A DNA stretch of 64,000 nt from Prosapia bicincta (lineage: Eukaryota; Arthropoda; Insecta; Hemiptera; Cercopidae), in NCBI GenBank assembly GCA_036971475.1, contig JBAIZL010000001.1, positions 111,807,850 through 111,871,849 of the forward strand, in the 5' to 3' direction. The notes under the pieces are model-generated. The model saw nothing but the letters and a program-made list of their open reading frames with translations. It did not search any database and was not told the origin of the DNA. Numbering within the stretch: the stretch's first letter is position 1; each line of letters starts with the position of its first letter. Positions 41,990 to 49,477 of this stretch are shown piece by piece. A program made the translations under genes and the position numbers.

Positions 41990-42175
41990 AGCCTTCAGGC
42001 GGTCTTACGTCATTAACCCTTTCAACCCTTTCAACCCTTTAGCCTTCAGGCGGTCTTACGTCATTAACCCTTTTAATCCTATTAACCCTTTTAACCCTTT
42101 CAACCCTTTCAACCCTTTAGCCTTCAGGCGGTCTTACGTCATTAACCCTTTTAATCCTTTTAGTTAACCCTTTCC
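41990..42175 (+). repeat. Outer terminal motif: CTTACGTCATTAACCC x3
   Basis: Three copies of AGCCTTCAGGCGGTCTTACG followed by TCATTAACCC, separated by CAACCCTTT runs. The C-rich strand is in the opposite orientation to the main array. TTACGTCA is CRE/bZIP-like. Mirrored at 59941-60126. Confidence 0.8.
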
Positions 42176-42202
42176 CTTTCAAGACTGGTGCCGTCGATTC
42201 TG

Positions 42203-42289
42203 AAAAAATCTTTTTACCTGAGTCGTATTCGAACCCCGTATGTTTGTGTTTAGAACCATCAACGCTAACCTCTCGGCTAACTTGTCCAA
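42203..42289 (-). ncRNA. tRNA-like Pol III unit, left TIR copy
   Basis: On the minus strand: A box TAGCCGAGAGG (42269-42279), B box GGTTCGAATAC (42225-42235) and an oligo-T terminator (42203-42208). Box spacing and the GCCGAGAGGTTAGCG arm look like tRNA-Ser/Leu. The T-arm and acceptor stems do not pair well, so a functional tRNA is unlikely. An identical copy sits in the right TIR. Confidence 0.6.
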
Positions 42290-42375
42290 ACAATAGAGAC
42301 GCTTTTATTTGTGCTATATGACCAGTATTGTCGTTAGTCTTCTTGCATGATAGGATGTCATTGATCCTTTCTCAA

Positions 42376-43372
42376 GAGTTGAAAGGGTTGAAAGGGTTGA
42401 AAGGGTTAAAAGGGTTAAAAGGGTTAAAAGGGTTAAAAGGGCTGAAAGGGTTAAAAGGGTTAAAAGGGTTGAAAGGGTTAAAAGGGTTGAAAGGGTTAAA
42501 AGGGGTAGAAAGGGGTAGAAAGGGGTAGAAAGGGTTAAAAGGGTTGAAAGGGTTAAAAGGGTTGAAAGGGTTAAATAAAAGGGTTGAGAGGTTAAAAGGG
42601 TTGAAAGGGTTAAAAGGGTTAAAAGGGTTGAAAGGGTTAAAAGGGTTGAAAGGGTTAAATAAAAGGGTTGAGAGGTTAAAAGGGTTGAAAGGGTTAAAAG
42701 GGTTAAAATGGTTGAAAGGGTTAAAAGGGTTGAAAGGGTTAAAAGGGTTGAAAGAGTTAAAAGGGTTAAAAGGGTTAAAAAGGGGTAGAAAAGGGTTAAA
42801 AGGGTTAAAAGGGTTAAAAGGGTTAAAAGGGTTGAAAGGGTTAAAGGGGTTAAAAGGGTTGAAAGGGTTAAAAGGGTTAAAAGGGTTAAAAGGGTTAAAA
42901 GGGTTAAAAGGGTTAAAAGGGTTAAAAGGGTTAAAAGGGTTAAAAGGGTTGAAAGGGTTGAAAGGGTTAAAAGGGTTGAAAGGGTTAAAAGGGTTGAAAG
43001 GGTTGAAAGGGTTGAAAGGGTTAAAAGGGTTAAAAGGGTTTAAAGGGTTGAAAGGGTTGAAAGGGTTGAAAGGGTTGAATGGGTTAAAAGGGTTGAAAGG
43101 GTTAATAGGGTTAAAAGGGTTAAAAGGGTTGAAAGGGTTAAAAGGGTTGAAAGGGGTTAAAAGGGTTGAAAGGGTTAAAAGGGTTGAAAGGGTTGAAAGG
43201 GTTAAAAGGGTTGAAAGGGTTGAACGGGTTGAAAGGGTTAAAAGGGTTGAAAGGGTTAAAAGGGTTGAAAGGGTTAAAAGGGTTGAAAGGGTTAAAAGGG
43301 TTAAAAGGGCTGAAAGGGTTGAACGGGTTAAACGAAAGTGTTGAAAGGGTTAAAAGGGTTGAAAGGGTTTGA
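42376..43372 (+). repeat. 9-bp telomere-like array (GGGTTRAAA)n, left
   Basis: About 1 kb of GGGTTAAAA and GGGTTGAAA units, with rare variants (GGGGTAGAAA, GGGTTAAATAAAA). A 9-bp unit is a multiple of three. This keeps frames open and yields Lys-Gly-Leu or Asn-Pro-Phe repeat translations on the two strands; these are not genes. Confidence 0.95.
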
Positions 43373-43412
43373 AGTCCAAGTTGACCTGATGTCAAAAATC
43401 GTCGTATTCGTA

Positions 43413-43545
43413 CATAGTAATATCTTATCTCTTATTTATAAAGACTTGTCCTCTGTGTTTTTCTAGGGTTGGAACTGGAATTGCCCACATTACAAGTCTT
43501 GTTTTTTTTTTTAAATTTTTTTTGATTTTTCATGAAATTGACTAT
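43413..43545. repeat. Direct repeat A, copy 1 (partial)
   Basis: GTAATATCTTATCTCTTATT...GTTGGAACTGGAATTGCCC...TGAAATTGACTATATT. Recurs at 44432 and 44810. Abuts the TIR inner border. Confidence 0.85.
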
Positions 43546-43629
43546 ATTATTTTTAATTCACCTACTAATCATTAAGCGTTATCGAAAAAATATTATCATT
43601 ATTGCTATCAAGTTAACAAATAGTCATTG

Positions 43630-43850
43630 AACAACCTTCTATTCTATTTGTAATCTTCAAGGACTTTGAATAAAATATACCATCAAAGAATTAATAATCT
43701 TTATTGAAAATAAGTTTATTTTATATTTAAATCATAACCATAAAAATAGAGATTTCTTGTGATAATAACATAATCCTTTAATCAGAACTTTTTATTTTTA
43801 TGAAATACATCTTGTTTATTATATTTTAGCTTATTGTAATATCTTTTATT
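43630..43850. repeat. Internal inverted repeat B, left arm
   Basis: About 220 bp whose reverse complement lies at 55288-55513 (markers: TTCAAGGACTTTGAATAA, AGAGATTTCTTGTGATAATA, ACATCTTGTTTATTATA). It forms the 3' flank of the IAP gene here, and the flank downstream of the dUTPase remnant there. Confidence 0.85.
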
Positions 43851-43915
43851 ATAACAAAATTCTTTAATCAGAAAGTAGAGATTTCTTGTCAAAATAGCTT
43901 AATTGAGTACATAGA

Positions 43916-44404
43916 TCAAGAAATATAAATTCTAATACTACTTAAGATTCGTTTTCTACACACACTACAATCTTGTAATTCCAATGAACACTCAGTACAC
44001 GAAAATATATGTCCACAAGGTAAACTAGCGATTTCCATTTCATTCGTACAACATATCTTGCATAAAAATGGATCTTCTTCTTTTTCTTCTATTGGTTTGG
44101 TTTTAACTGCATTCAACACAGCTGTTGCATATTTACATGAACTAAAATGCAAAACGTGCTCTTTAATTGGGTCATCGTTATGTGACCATTCTTTAAGTCC
44201 ACCAGCACATACAAAACATATGGTTTTATCGTCTTTTCCAGTATAAAAAAACCCAGCTTCACTCAAACGTATAGGATTTATATTTTCGTTAGATATTCCC
44301 TCCCATGTGGTATAGGTCTTTAACCGCTCATTGTATAGTGAATAAGCATTAAAAACAGTTTTTTCAATAGAAAGAGAATCTGTCCAAAAAAATGTTCCTA
44401 CCAT
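43916..44404 (-). CDS. Inhibitor-of-apoptosis protein, one BIR plus RING
   Basis: 162 residues, ATG start. Residues 24-92 form a BIR domain (WEG, LSEAGFFYTG, then Cys63-x2-Cys66-x16-His83-x6-Cys90), the zinc fold that binds caspases or IAP-antagonist peptides. Residues 115-149 form a C3HC4 RING with all eight ligands (C115, C118, C130, H132, C136, C139, C146, C149), a ubiquitin-ligase module. One BIR plus a C-terminal RING is shorter than insect DIAP1-type or baculovirus IAP3 proteins, which have two BIRs. It sits at the left edge of the element, flanked by repeats shared with other parts, so it is accessory cargo probably captured from a host or another virus. Its likely role is keeping infected cells alive; this is inferred from the family. 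Confidence 0.93.
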   Translation of the reverse strand: MVGTFFWTDSLSIEKTVFNAYSLYNERLKTYTTWEGISNENINPIRLSEAGFFYTGKDDKTICFVCAGGLKEWSHNDDPIKEHVLHFSSCKYATAVLNAVKTKPIEEKEEDPFLCKICCTNEMEIASLPCGHIFSCTECSLELQDCSVCRKRILSSIRIYIS

Positions 44405-44412
44405 ATTGAAGT

Positions 44413-44721
44413 ACTACAAGTAAATGACATCGTAATATCTTATCTCTTATTTATAAAGACTTTTCCTCTGTGTTTTTCCAGGGTTGGAACTGGCATTGCC
44501 CACATTACAAGTCTTGTTTTTTTTAAAATTTTTTTTGATTTTTCATGAAATTGACTATATTTTAAACTAATTTTAAGATTTTTTAACGTAACACTCTCCT
44601 TCAGATATTTTATTTTTTATATTTAAAAAATTACTAACTTTAAAGATTTGTATTTTTGATTTGTCGAAATCTGTATTAACAATTTTCAAAACATTTAAAC
44701 TGATTTTACAAAGATTTTATA
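44413..44721. repeat. Direct repeat A, copy 2
   Basis: About 310 bp from CTACAAGTAAATGACAT to ACATTTAAACTGATTTTAC, repeated at 44791-45099. It lies directly upstream of the IAP start codon (minus strand), so it may hold the IAP promoter. Confidence 0.85.
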
Positions 44722-44790
44722 AATTCTTTTAATATTTACAAAGACAGACAAAAGCAATATTTCAGCTTCTCAGTGATTTATTTGTTGTAA

Positions 44791-45099
44791 CTACAAGTAA
44801 ATGACATAGTAATATCTTATCTCTTATTTATAAAGACTTGTCCTCTGTGTTTTTCCAGGGTTGGAACTGGCATTGCCCACATTACAAGTCTTGTTTTTTT
44901 TTTAAAATTTTTTTTGATTTTTCATGAAATTGACTATATTTTAAACTAATTTTTAAGATTTTTTAACGTAACACTCTCCTTCAGATATTTTATTTTTTAT
45001 ATTAAAAAAATTACTAACTTTAAAGATTTGAATTTTTGATTTGTCGAAATCTGTATTAACAATTTTCAAAACATTTAAAGTGATTTTACAAAGATTCAA
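44791..45099. repeat. Direct repeat A, copy 3
   Basis: Same unit as 44413-44721, with a few changes in A/T runs. Confidence 0.85.
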
Positions 45100-45160
45100 T
45101 TAAAGTTTTGATTGACATTTCTCGATGTTTTTAATGATTACATGGGCGTCATTTGTGTTA

Positions 45161-45395
45161 GTGACATTCAAAATTATTTTTACATTAACACTGAAACTTT
45201 CTAATTTTGAATGTTTACAAGAGTTTCCTCCGTGCCAGTGACATTCAAAACTATTTTTACATAAATACTGAAACTTTAAAATTTTGAATGTTTACAAGAG
45301 CTTCCTCCGTGCCAGTGACATTCAAAACGATTTTAAATTAATACTGTGACACTTTAAAATATTACAAATAGACACTTTTTAAATTTCAAATGTTA
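45161..45395. repeat. 77-bp tandem repeat, three copies
   Basis: Units start at GTGACATTCAAAA (45161, 45238 and 45315), spaced exactly 77 bp apart, each with ACTGAAACTTT and, in the first two, TTTTGAATGTTTACAAGAG. They lie between the 182-aa gene and the IAP promoter repeats. Confidence 0.85.
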
Positions 45396-45768
45396 ATAAA
45401 AGATAACTTCATGTCACAAACATCCTCTCAATGCAATATTCATTGATAAAGAAACGTCCATCAAAATTCTAATGACTTATGTGTTTTTTATTCTTTTATA
45501 TAATTTTTACTAAATATTTACAATAGAACAAGACTTGTAAGAAAAAAATAAACTTCGAAGCTAATAAAAATAATATTTATTAAAACATTAATTATAAATT
45601 AATTATTTACCAATGCTTTGCTAGTGCATATTTTTCAATGTAATACATTTTCAGAACTTGATACACAAATAGCAAGAATTAAAGAAGTTTTTTTATCTTT
45701 TACCTAATTTTTTAAACATTTTAACGTCTTGCAAAATAATTAGATACTCCTAAAATAATTTATTGTAT
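45396..45768. other. AT-rich spacer
   Basis: No ORF. This is the downstream flank of the 182-aa gene. Confidence 0.5.
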
Positions 45769-46317
45769 TTAACTATATTTTTTAAACAGTGCTACTTCCT
45801 CATACAATTTATCAGCTTCGGGAAGAGTACTTGATATTAATTCATCTGTGTTCATACAGTCAATGATATAAGATATTAGTTCAGGTTCATTATAAAATAG
45901 TTCCATGATTCTTCGTGTTATCAAAGGAATAGTATTTATGAGTAAGGTCCATTCGTTGATATTGAGAGTAGCAGTATTATGCCCGTCATACAAACTGATA
46001 TAATTTTTTCCAAAACATTTTTTTAGCGTAATGTTACCTTTCATCATTGAAAACTTACGCTGTTTTCCATCAACTACTACTTGAGGAATTTGAGTCAGAA
46101 ATTCGTTAAATTCCATATAAGACAAAAAAATATGTTTTTTCTTATTCGTTTGTATAAGCACACCAAGAGCATAATCTTTGTGTTTAAAAAGTCCTGTAGC
46201 AACGAACTTTGTACATTCAGCATTTAAAAAATTTATTGACTTTAGAAAAATTCCTACTGGTAAAACTGAACAAGTTGCTCGATCCACATCCATAGATTCC
46301 ATGACTAAAAATGGCAT
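45769..46317 (-). CDS. Unknown conserved-position protein (182 aa), possibly ssDNA-binding
   Basis: I do not recognise this protein with confidence. It starts at ATG and is of even, protein-like composition, without signal peptide or membrane segment. Residues ~95-145 read as an antiparallel beta stretch (KGNITLKKCFGKNYISLYDG) followed by LNINEWTLLINTIPLITRRIMEL. This faintly resembles the strand-then-helix layout of PC4/Whirly-type ssDNA-binding domains, where 'isLs-eW--L---i' begins the helix. That reading is speculative. It lies 187 bp downstream of the major capsid gene on the same strand, between the virion module and the accessory genes. Confidence 0.7.
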   Translation of the reverse strand: MPFLVMESMDVDRATCSVLPVGIFLKSINFLNAECTKFVATGLFKHKDYALGVLIQTNKKKHIFLSYMEFNEFLTQIPQVVVDGKQRKFSMMKGNITLKKCFGKNYISLYDGHNTATLNINEWTLLINTIPLITRRIMELFYNEPELISYIIDCMNTDELISSTLPEADKLYEEVALFKKYS

Positions 46318-46503
46318 CTTATCTTAACCTAATATGTGTTTTATAAACATTCACTTAATGGTTTTCTATTACGTAACCTACCGAGACTTGTTGGAACTTG
46401 TCTATATATGTTTAATTAACACTTGATGATTTTTTTTTGTTACGTAATCTTCAGAAGCTTGTTTGAACATGTCTTCATAATCAATTACCTAACGATTTTG
46501 TTT

Positions 46504-47694
46504 TTACATAATCTTTTTCACTGATCCTGTGAGTAATGTATAAACAATATGCGAATCATGAAGTATTAGACAATACGCTGAAGTATTTTCTGGAATATTT
46601 TGAGATGCTTCTATTTCTAATCTTACGTCCACAGGACCCGTTTTCACAGAATCGTTTTGTTTTGAACAATCAATTACAAAAAAGTTAGCTTTATTCATAA
46701 AAGTATCTAAATCTAAACAAGGAGACGATTCACGAAAGTAATAGGATTTTTGAAAACTAGTGTACATATCATAAATAACAGAAATATCTCCATGAATGTT
46801 ATCGTATGGAAAATACTGTGAATTGAGATACAATTTAACGTTTGTAACTTTACAATCGTCAAATTCAGAGGCGTTCTTTTTTATCTGATTTTTTCGATTT
46901 TTTTGCAAAGCTAAAATCACATATCTGGGTTTTTCCATTTGAGAGGCTGTCTTCACTGTCCAAGATATACGGTTTGTTGTAGGAACAGACGGATATTCTA
47001 TCAATTCCCATTTTCTCATTGTTATATGAATAGGAGCATCGCGTTCAATCATTTTCAGAATTTTCAATCGGATTGGATCAGCCAAGATGACGTGTGGAAC
47101 TCTCCATGCTATGCTAGTTATTTTTAAATCTACGAAATCTGCATTGTCACTGTAAACTGCGTTTAAATCAGATGACGAGCGCAACAGAACAAGTTCGTGT
47201 TTTGCCCCCACCACAACCTTTCTGTAGTCTTCAAAAAATCCCATCAACATTTTTAAAGGAATCGACATGGTAAACTCTTTTGTTACTTTTGTATTACCCA
47301 CTCCGATCCATCCTGCATTTATCAGTTTATTTTTTTCCAGTTCACGAATCGAAAGCATACTTTTAATGGTACTAGTTATTCCTACATTTCTTGTACGGTC
47401 CAATTCGTTAGCATTAATCTCATACCGAATGTCATCGAAAAAAAATGCCGCGGCATTGTTTACTAAACATACCTCAGTTTCTTCTCCGTTAGCTTTTTTG
47501 CCACTGACAGTGCCCTTTATGTGTAATAAACTTTCGAAAGGTACGGTAATGACATCTTGTTGATGAATCGGTATACGTATCTCATCGTTATTATTATAAG
47601 TTGATGAAGAATACGGTTTATGAGTATGATACTCCATACCGTATAGAGTATTGTCGTATTCGACACCACTGTCAATTCCCAAAAGTTCTTCCAT
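46504..47694 (-). CDS. Major capsid protein, double jelly-roll (Polinton/adintovirus type)
   Basis: 396 residues, ATG start. It builds the icosahedral shell as trimeric capsomers in the adenovirus/PRD1 lineage. Sequence support: beta-rich throughout, with a conserved-looking N-terminal half (IPIHQQDVITVPFESLLHIKG; FFFDDIRYEINANELDRTRN; SIPLKMLMGFFEDYRKVVVG). The second half ends in a beta-rich stretch (DVRLEIEASQNIPENTSAYC). These features match the double-jelly-roll-like proteins annotated in insect genomes and Polintons as major capsid. Position fits: next to the penton gene and near protease and ATPase. The reading frame is intact at about the usual ~400-450 aa, with no visible stop or frameshift. 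Confidence 0.85.
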   Translation of the reverse strand: MEELLGIDSGVEYDNTLYGMEYHTHKPYSSSTYNNNDEIRIPIHQQDVITVPFESLLHIKGTVSGKKANGEETEVCLVNNAAAFFFDDIRYEINANELDRTRNVGITSTIKSMLSIRELEKNKLINAGWIGVGNTKVTKEFTMSIPLKMLMGFFEDYRKVVVGAKHELVLLRSSSDLNAVYSDNADFVDLKITSIAWRVPHVILADPIRLKILKMIERDAPIHITMRKWELIEYPSVPTTNRISWTVKTASQMEKPRYVILALQKNRKNQIKKNASEFDDCKVTNVKLYLNSQYFPYDNIHGDISVIYDMYTSFQKSYYFRESSPCLDLDTFMNKANFFVIDCSKQNDSVKTGPVDVRLEIEASQNIPENTSAYCLILHDSHIVYTLLTGSVKKIM

Positions 47695-47902
47695 TCTTTA
47701 CGATTTTAAAACCTAAAGATCTAAGAAATTTGACGTTTTTTAATGTTAATCCTGGTAAGGATCTTGGTAGACTGATGTTTTTTACGTTTTTTAATGTTAA
47801 TCCTGGTAAGGATCTTGGTAGACTGATGTTCTTTGTATTTTTACTCTTTTTAAATACTAGTCCCATTTCGTAAATGTAATCTAACTGATATAGTTTCACC
47901 AC
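47672..47902 (-). other. Penton-MCP junction with 54-bp tandem duplication
   Basis: The gap between the two capsid genes holds two copies of a ~54-bp unit (TTTTTAATGTTAATCCTGGT.. at 47738 and 47792). A 76-codon frame runs through it, overlaps both neighbours, and encodes a doubled SLPRSLPGLTLKNVKN peptide. It may be a small virion peptide or just open by chance. I favour non-coding or a promoter duplication. Confidence 0.5.
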
Positions 47903-48533
47903 GAAAATCTATTATATCTCCGTTTTGATCTTTTAGACTAACAGTAATGTTATGAATTATTTTTACGTTGACAGGTAAATATATTACATTCGGAGGATGT
48001 TCCACGATCTTGTAACCAGGAGGAACCTGAGGAAAAAACTCGTGTAGAATATGACATTCGACACCATTTATAAACGATCCAGTTACAATATTGCACTCAA
48101 CACGAATCACATTCACCTTAATGATATCAACAGGTTTGTCTGAAACATGTTTTTTATTTGATACTAAATGAGAACCAGAGAATCCTAACAGTTTACCTAT
48201 AGAATGTTTTTTATCGAAATGTATTTCTTCGGAACATTTTATTTCAGCTTTCAAAGTGTTATTGTTTGGACGTAGCGAAAAGAAAATACTCGGATCCAAA
48301 TTCATTAATATGTACCTCTCTATATCTTCAATTTCATATGATCCCGTTGGCAATGTGATGTATTTATCCTTACCGTAATGAAAAACGTTATTTATACCAT
48401 CTACGATATTTGGAATCGAGTTGTAGGAAGCTAAGTCTATGAATCCTATCTCCCATTGTCCAGTAGAAACATCATACGGAGGAAAAAAGTCATTAGATAA
48501 AACAGATGTATTTCCTGATAACACTATACTCAT
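47850..48533 (-). CDS. Minor capsid (penton-like) protein, single jelly-roll
   Basis: 227 residues from ATG 48533. The open frame extends upstream to a TTG, but this ATG forms an ATGA overlap with the protease stop. In the family this protein fills the capsid vertices. The C-terminal third has the signature NGVECHILHEFFPQVPPGYK, then NVIYLPVNVK and DFRGETISVRLHLR. These match insect-genome homologues of Polinton minor capsid proteins. The N-terminal half carries ITLPTGSYEIEDIERYI and GKLLGFSGS, also typical. The order penton then MCP is the usual pairing. The frame is intact. Confidence 0.87.
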   Translation of the reverse strand: MSIVLSGNTSVLSNDFFPPYDVSTGQWEIGFIDLASYNSIPNIVDGINNVFHYGKDKYITLPTGSYEIEDIERYILMNLDPSIFFSLRPNNNTLKAEIKCSEEIHFDKKHSIGKLLGFSGSHLVSNKKHVSDKPVDIIKVNVIRVECNIVTGSFINGVECHILHEFFPQVPPGYKIVEHPPNVIYLPVNVKIIHNITVSLKDQNGDIIDFRGETISVRLHLRNGTSI

Positions 48534-48919
48534 GACGTCAGAAACTTTAGACACAAATGTCCACAAATGACTGAATTGATTTTCTGGTATCTCTTATAAT
48601 TATAGTGTACATTAGCATTCCTACCGAAATATTTTGCTAGTTCAAGGGGTGGTCTCAAATTTCCGAAACTATCAAAGTACTCTACTGATTTACCATTTTT
48701 TTTGTAACAAACCCAATGAGTGCCAATTCCAATAACACTGTCTAAATTTACAATGCCTGATTCATTTTTCAATGCACGTAATGGTAGAGTATCTCTCATA
48801 TAAACTCCTCTGAACCAAGGTATGTTTAGTACTTTTGCATATCTTTTTAATTCAATATTTGTCAATGGTCTGATAGGAATCGATTCAATTATTTCTTTTT
48901 TTTTGTTTTTTTCCTCCAC
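48530..48919 (-). CDS. Adenain-type cysteine protease (capsid maturation)
   Basis: Up to 129 residues. Catalytic layout is visible: His68 (GIGTHWVCY), Asp83 (EYFDSFG), Gln112 and Cys119 (NSVICGHLCL), as in the adenovirus/Ulp1 protease fold. It should cleave capsid precursors. The conserved N-terminal part (IPIRPLTNIELKRYAKVLNI, then FRGVYMRD) has no ATG: the frame opens at GTG 48919, with a stop not far upstream. The first in-frame ATG (codon 41) would cut the conserved start off. Start by a non-AUG codon, splicing or a frameshift from the PLA2 gene (35-nt overlap, +1 frame) is therefore possible. Its stop overlaps the penton ATG by four nt. Confidence 0.88.
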   Translation of the reverse strand: MEEKNKKKEIIESIPIRPLTNIELKRYAKVLNIPWFRGVYMRDTLPLRALKNESGIVNLDSVIGIGTHWVCYKKNGKSVEYFDSFGNLRPPLELAKYFGRNANVHYNYKRYQKINSVICGHLCLKFLTS

Positions 48920-49406
48920 GACCCTTATATGGTTTAAGGTATAATCCTTTACCCTTAAGTTTTTTTAATAGCTGTTTCAAGTCATGAGGAGTACGGTGGT
49001 TTCGACGTCGCGTACGTCTTTTACCCCCACCCAACTTTGATTTCGCTTTCATTGCTGACGAAACAGCTAGGGCCGCTGCGCGTTCGCCAAGAGATGCGTC
49101 ACTGGATTTAACTCTTTTCCAAGCCTTTTCCGCTAGAACTTCGTCGGCTTTACGACGATTTTGAGAATCGGTAAATCTATTATAGGTAATATCGTGTTCC
49201 CGGCAGGCTTCGTCTAGTGCATTTATACCTTTATCGCCGCGTGCTAAACGTTTACTTAATTTTGTTCCGGGACCGCAGTAATTATAAGTGGGTAAATGTA
49301 ATTCGATTGGTAATAGATCTATTGCTTTGTTCAAAACACTTGAAATCAAACCACCTCCTACAGCCTTTCGTTTACGACTGACATTAGTTTTCCATTTGAA
49401 TGCCAT
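48885..49406 (-). CDS. Phospholipase A2 domain protein (parvovirus VP1-like), basic C-terminus
   Basis: 173 residues, ATG start. The parvovirus/group-XII-like PLA2 motif is complete: Ca-binding loop YCGPGT (43-48), then ACREHDITY (67-75) with catalytic His71-Asp72 and Cys44/Cys68. In parvovirus and adintovirus capsids this activity is linked to breaching endosomal membranes during entry. Residues 125-173 are strongly basic (GGGKRRTRRR and a KK/GRGG tail), suggesting DNA or core binding and nuclear import, similar to adenovirus core peptides. Its last 12 codons overlap the protease frame through oligo-A runs. Confidence 0.9.
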   Translation of the reverse strand: MAFKWKTNVSRKRKAVGGGLISSVLNKAIDLLPIELHLPTYNYCGPGTKLSKRLARGDKGINALDEACREHDITYNRFTDSQNRRKADEVLAEKAWKRVKSSDASLGERAAALAVSSAMKAKSKLGGGKRRTRRRNHRTPHDLKQLLKKLKGKGLYLKPYKGRGGKKQKKRNN

Positions 49407-49477
49407 TTTATTACTAATCAGAAACGTATAAGTGTTTGCTTTTAATACTTTTTTCTAAACTAATTTTATAATTAGAA

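Larger units (their letters stand above)
41940..43413 (+). repeat. Left terminal inverted repeat (1,474 bp)
   Basis: Pairs with 58693-60176. From tip inward: a unique tip with GGGTCACTTGTGACGTGGG; three copies of GCCTTCAGGCGGTCTTACGT joined by short AACCCTTT runs (41990-42175); a tRNA-like Pol III unit (42203-42289, minus); the main GGGTTRAAA array; and an inner border containing TTGACCTGATGTCAA and ending at 43413. The two repeats differ in length by about 10 bp, inside the array. Confidence 0.93.

Noticed and set aside
42203..42289. Functional tRNA-Ser/Leu gene
   Set aside because: A and B boxes are good, but acceptor and T-arm stems do not pair, so it is called tRNA-like only.
42328..43344. 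Long Lys-Gly-Leu repeat frames (66 and 266 codons)
   Set aside because: Produced by a 9-bp tandem array, which is a multiple of three and lacks stops. The opposite strand and the other TIR give similar frames. No non-repeat domain.
41940..43413. True chromosome telomere
   Set aside because: The array is internal, inverted at both element ends and bounded by a target-site duplication. The G-rich strand of the main array runs inward.
46939..47563. Plus-strand frames opposite the major capsid gene
   Set aside because: Antisense shadows of an intact minus-strand gene. The same holds for plus-strand frames at 50040, 50936, 51772 and 44058.
48885..48919. -1 ribosomal frameshift from PLA2 to protease at A7
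   Set aside because: The protease is in the +1, not the -1, frame relative to PLA2, so a classical slippery heptamer does not explain it.
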